Origin: an uncultured Eubacterium sp.
GTDB taxonomy: Bacteria; Bacillota; Clostridia; Lachnospirales; Lachnospiraceae
Assembly: GCA_905236295.1 (NCBI GenBank)
Contig: CAJOQF010000093.1
Coordinates: forward strand, 1-8,170
DNA: 8,170 nt
Reading direction: 5' to 3'
The notes under the pieces are model-generated. The model saw nothing but the letters and a program-made list of their open reading frames with translations. It did not search any database and had not been told where the DNA came from. Positions within the stretch are counted from its first letter, which is position 1. Each line of letters starts with the position of its first letter. Position numbers and translations under genes: made by a program. Below, piece by piece: positions 6,501 to 8,170 of this stretch.

Positions 6501-7064
6501 GAGCGCTACGAAAAGGGCGCTGAGCAAAGGGACGATCTGGTTGAGTCCGAGAAGGTTCTTATCGAGATAATCGACGAGCTCGATGCCGGAATGAGGAAGC
6601 AGTTTGCCGAGAAGTTTGCGGTCATACAGACTGAGTTTGACAAGGCGTTCAAGGAACTCTTCGGAGGTGGAAAGGGAACGCTCGAACTTATCGAGGATGA
6701 GGATATTCTCGAGTCGGGAATACAGATCACCGCACAGCCGCCTGGAAAGAAACTGCAGAATATGATGCAGCTGTCCGGTGGAGAGAAGGCGCTTACGGCG
6801 ATAAGCCTGCTGTTTGCGATCCAGAATATGAAGCCTTCACCGTTCTGTCTTCTTGACGAGATAGAGGCAGCGCTCGATGATTCAAATGTGGGACGTTTTG
6901 CGGACTATCTCCACAAATTGACGAAGAATACGCAGTTTATTATAATCACGCACAGACGCGGAACCATGGCCGCGGCTGACAGACTTTACGGAATCACGAT
7001 GCAGGAGAGGGGAATATCAACTCTTGTCTCCGTAAACCTTATTGAGGAGGATTTGGATGAGTAA
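3504..7064 (+). CDS. smc: Chromosome partition / condensation protein Smc
   Basis: Smc forms an ATP-gated dimer that, with ScpA and ScpB, extrudes DNA loops and helps chromosome segregation. The 1186-residue protein is complete. The N-terminal head has Walker A GPNGSGKS (residues 31-38) and the Q-loop region GYSIIGQGQ (137-145, Gln143). A long Lys/Glu-rich coiled coil runs from about 170 to 500. The hinge domain spans about 505-680, with GIHGVIADLI near 522 and the paired-glycine element GGSISGG at 658-664. A second coiled coil extends to about 1035. The C-terminal head has the signature LSGGEKAL from residue 1090, Walker B CLLDE with D1118/E1119, and the switch histidine H1150 in IITHRRGTM. 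The two coiled-coil arms are similar in length, so there is no large deletion. The ribosome site AGGAG (3494-3498) overlaps the rnc stop codon, and the end overlaps the ftsY start. This is strong evidence for co-transcription and translational coupling with both neighbours. Confidence 0.97.
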   Translation: MYLKSIEVHGFKSFANKILFDFNDGITGIVGPNGSGKSNVADAVRWVLGEQRAKQLRGTNMQDVIFAGTQSRKPLSYAYVSITLNNEDHKLAVDYDEVTVSRRVYRSGESEYLINGTPCRLKDVNELFYDTGIGKEGYSIIGQGQIDKILSGKPEDRRELFDEAAGIVKYKRRKNISIKKLEDARDNLARVNDILAEQERQLGPLEAQEKKAREYLKKKDELKKLDVNMFLLELDSIDRELEKVTKDEQIAKDDYEKTNEESENIKRTYAQIEDAISGLDTAISEAKESIQASKIKRERLESDVNLIAEQIKSLVSNEEDFKGRLKLLDERIEEKKADLAKANAKKEEIDGEAESVKKAESLAGERLKKVQDDITRYTDTIEEGKAQIIDLLEANATVKARIGHLDTMKQQLEIRRTKLQSRLIARQNEDESIRKDFEKLESEYENKKREMASLHEKKREIEETRNTQRQKLQQLDAENAKNKEVLMSKRARLESLKNIAERYEGYGSSIRRVMEKKDEISGIHGVIADLIKVDGRYETAIETALGGNIQNIVTEDEETAKKLVGFLKKNKFGRATFLPLTSVGKNVDAKAEKALGEDGVIGLANTLVEADERYDGVMRYLLGRVVVSENIDKAIALARKFNYSLHIVTVDGEYLSPGGSISGGAFKRDSNLLSRNRQITELEEAIAKLESEKKKTDNEIENLRTARDLLKDDLALADEKLHTEAINLNTLKINRDAAKEKIEGADAEFEAIKKENSDILAEMSKIAKDVQRIHDDEDNNKKRQDDIAVSNKELTKKVDDLAAEEEKISEEISKIRLELAGFDHKKAFEDENVHRIKGELEQLENDKARIISAREGSGKNIEEKEKRTAEIRQEIERTDSLIKELDEKLKRDTESRQEMAAGHKDFFNKRDEISNKLVALDKEIFRLSDRSTRLNERREYQINYMWEEYELTTHTAEKLKDESVTNLAKIKQDISGLKEEIRALGPVNVNAIEDFKELNERYEKGAEQRDDLVESEKVLIEIIDELDAGMRKQFAEKFAVIQTEFDKAFKELFGGGKGTLELIEDEDILESGIQITAQPPGKKLQNMMQLSGGEKALTAISLLFAIQNMKPSPFCLLDEIEAALDDSNVGRFADYLHKLTKNTQFIIITHRRGTMAAADRLYGITMQERGISTLVSVNLIEEDLDE
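7044..7050 (+). promoter_or_regulatory. Ribosome binding site that fixes the ftsY start
   Basis: GAGGAGG at 7044-7050 lies inside the last smc codons, 6 bases before the ATG at 7057. It supports ATG 7057 over the in-frame TTG at 7042, which itself abuts this ribosome site and so cannot use it. Confidence 0.88.
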
Positions 7065-8058
7065 TTATGATGATGTGGCTTCGATGGGCCAAACCACCGA
7101 AGGGGATGCTGTCGAAGAGACAAAGAAGAAAAAGGGTGGATTTTTCAAACGACTTGTCGCAGGGCTTTCAAAGACCAGGGACAATATAGTCTCCGGATTT
7201 GATGAAGTCTTCGGCGGCTCCGGGAAAATCGACGAAGAATTCTACGAGGATCTCGAGGAAATCCTTGTGATGGGAGATATCGGAGTTGAGACTTCCGAGG
7301 CGATCATCGATGACCTTAGAAAAAAGGTCAAAGAAAACAGGATAAAGGAACCGTCAGAATGTAGACAGCTTTTGATGGACAGCATAAAAGAGCAGATGGA
7401 TGTCGGTGAGACAGCATATCAGTTTGAGAATGAGAAATCTGTAGTCCTTATGGTCGGCGTAAACGGAGTGGGCAAGACTACTTCCGTTGGTAAGCTCGCG
7501 GGAAAGTTCAAGGCGCAGGGCAAGAAGGTGTTGATAGTTGCGGCAGATACGTTCAGAGCTGCGGCGACAGAGCAGCTCGGCAAATGGGCAGAGCGCGTCG
7601 GAGTCGACATGATCTCGGCAGGAGAGGGAGCGGATCCCGGCTCTGTGGTTTTTGATGGAATGTCAGCTGCCAAGGCGAGGGGAGTTGATGTGGTCCTGGT
7701 CGATACGGCCGGAAGACTTCACAACAAGAAGAACCTTATGGCGGAGCTTGAAAAATTAAACAGGATAATAGAGAGAGAGTATCCGGAGAGCTACAGGGAG
7801 ACACTTGTTGTGCTCGACGGAACGACCGGACAAAATGCTCTTAATCAGGCAAAGGAGTTTTCGCAGAGCTGTGATCTTTCCGGAATTATCCTCACAAAGC
7901 TTGACGGAACCGCAAAGGGAGGGATCGCCGTGGCTATTCAGTCAAAGCTTCAGATTCCGGTCAAGTACATCGGAGTCGGCGAAGGAATAGAAGATTTGGA
8001 GAAATTTAATGCGTCCGAATTTGTGGATGCGCTGTTCGACGTGAAGACAGAAGAATGA
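7057..8058 (+). CDS. ftsY: Signal recognition particle receptor FtsY
   Basis: FtsY is the membrane-associated SRP-receptor GTPase. It docks with Ffh on SRP-ribosome complexes and delivers nascent membrane proteins to the translocon. The product from ATG 7057 has 333 residues, close to the short Firmicute form and much shorter than E. coli FtsY, because the long acidic A domain is absent. A lysine run and the amphipathic stretch GGFFKRLVAGLSKTRDNI near residues 27-44 probably provide membrane contact. The helical N domain follows. The G domain has GVNGVGKTT (134-142), DTFRAAA (from 164), DTAGR (216-220) and TKLD (280-283), with a GVGEGIEDL closing motif. Ffh itself would have a C-terminal methionine-rich M domain, which is missing here, so this is FtsY. 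ATGAGTAA shows an 8-base overlap with the smc stop, indicating coupled translation. No clear terminator follows. Confidence 0.97.
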   Translation: MSNYDDVASMGQTTEGDAVEETKKKKGGFFKRLVAGLSKTRDNIVSGFDEVFGGSGKIDEEFYEDLEEILVMGDIGVETSEAIIDDLRKKVKENRIKEPSECRQLLMDSIKEQMDVGETAYQFENEKSVVLMVGVNGVGKTTSVGKLAGKFKAQGKKVLIVAADTFRAAATEQLGKWAERVGVDMISAGEGADPGSVVFDGMSAAKARGVDVVLVDTAGRLHNKKNLMAELEKLNRIIEREYPESYRETLVVLDGTTGQNALNQAKEFSQSCDLSGIILTKLDGTAKGGIAVAIQSKLQIPVKYIGVGEGIEDLEKFNASEFVDALFDVKTEE

Positions 8059-8085
8059 TTATAACGAAAAGTCGGCTTTGTATAC

Positions 8086-8110
8086 ACTGTGTTCTATGTG
8101 TGAAAACAGT
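8086..8110 (+). repeat. Imperfect inverted repeat upstream of the downstream promoter
   Basis: ACTGTGTTC (8086-8094) and GAAAACAGT (8102-8110) are inverted repeats with 8 of 9 positions paired and a 7-base spacer. The right arm runs into the first base of the -35 box at 8110. It could be an operator or a weak hairpin behind ftsY. It lacks a proper U-tract, so I do not call it a terminator. Confidence 0.45.
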
Positions 8111-8138
8111 TGACTTATTTTAACATTCTTGTTATCAT
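8110..8138 (+). promoter_or_regulatory. Strong sigma-A-type promoter downstream of ftsY
   Basis: The -35 TTGACT (8110-8115) and -10 TATCAT (8133-8138) each match 5 of 6 consensus positions and are separated by 17 bp. A TGT at 8130-8132 supplies the TGn of an extended -10. The predicted transcript start is near 8145, about 20 bases before a likely start codon at 8165. It should drive the gene cut off by the window edge, separately from the smc-ftsY operon. Confidence 0.8.
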
Positions 8139-8164
8139 AATCACGTTGCGTAATAAAAGGTGGT

Positions 8165-8170
8165 ATGAGA
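8165..8170 (+). CDS. Probable start of the next gene (only two codons visible)
   Basis: ATG AGA at 8165-8170 follows the purine-rich stretch AAAAGGTGG (8155-8163) and lies about 20 bases downstream of the predicted transcript start. AAGG (8157-8160) is 4 bases from the ATG, a short but usable spacing. In related Firmicutes the gene after ftsY is often ylxM followed by ffh, which would fit the SRP theme, but two codons cannot identify it. Confidence 0.4.

Noticed and set aside
7042..7044. TTG at 7042 as the ftsY start
   Set aside because: It overlaps the ribosome site GAGGAGG that serves ATG 7057 and has no ribosome site of its own. The five extra residues are simply the ribosome site translated.
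8059..8109. A terminator after ftsY
   Set aside because: No GC-rich stem followed by a continuous T-run is present. The only inverted repeat (8086-8110) has a mismatch, is A/T-rich and is followed by TGACTTATTTT rather than a clean U-tract.

Overview
The window is a compact, single-strand housekeeping region from a Gram-positive bacterium, most likely a clostridial Firmicute of the Lachnospiraceae type. Three things suggest this: the acpP-rnc-smc-ftsY gene order, strong purine-rich Shine-Dalgarno sites (AGGAG, GAGGAGG), and sigma-A-like promoters (TTGACT with 17-bp spacers), together with frequent ATA and AGA codons. The family-level assignment is inference from gene order and style, not from a search. 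All convincing genes are on the + strand. I see no mobile element, CRISPR array, tRNA, rRNA or prophage gene.

Layout. Bases 1-283 hold the C-terminal end of uvrA (nucleotide excision repair), closed by a strong intrinsic terminator at 288-314. A sigma-A-like -10 box (316-321) directly behind the terminator sits only 8 bases before the ATG of holA (330-1310, DNA polymerase III delta subunit). holA has no Shine-Dalgarno site, so its mRNA may be leaderless. A second promoter (1319-1347) precedes plsX (1414-2439), which is followed closely by acpP (2443-2676). The 113-base gap between acpP and rnc contains a hairpin with a broken U-tract, probably a partial terminator or attenuator. Then come rnc (2790-3494), smc (3504-7064) and ftsY (7057-8058). 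smc starts 9 bases after the rnc stop, and ftsY overlaps the end of smc by 8 bases. The last 112 bases hold a strong extended -10 promoter (8110-8138) and probably the start codon of the next gene at 8165.

How the genes fit together. PlsX and ACP form a phospholipid-precursor pair: PlsX converts acyl-ACP to acyl-phosphate. RNase III, Smc and FtsY form the conserved block known from Bacillus subtilis as rncS-smc-ftsY, joining RNA processing, chromosome condensation and segregation, and membrane targeting of SRP-ribosome complexes. The fabD and fabG genes that separate plsX from acpP in B. subtilis are not here, nor are the rpmF and DUF177 genes that often precede plsX.

I found no previously undescribed system. 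The points worth a second look are regulatory: the apparent leaderless holA start next to a terminator, the structured leader of rnc, possible operators at the plsX promoter and at the promoter downstream of ftsY, and an ACP with DSI in place of the usual DSL at the phosphopantetheine site.
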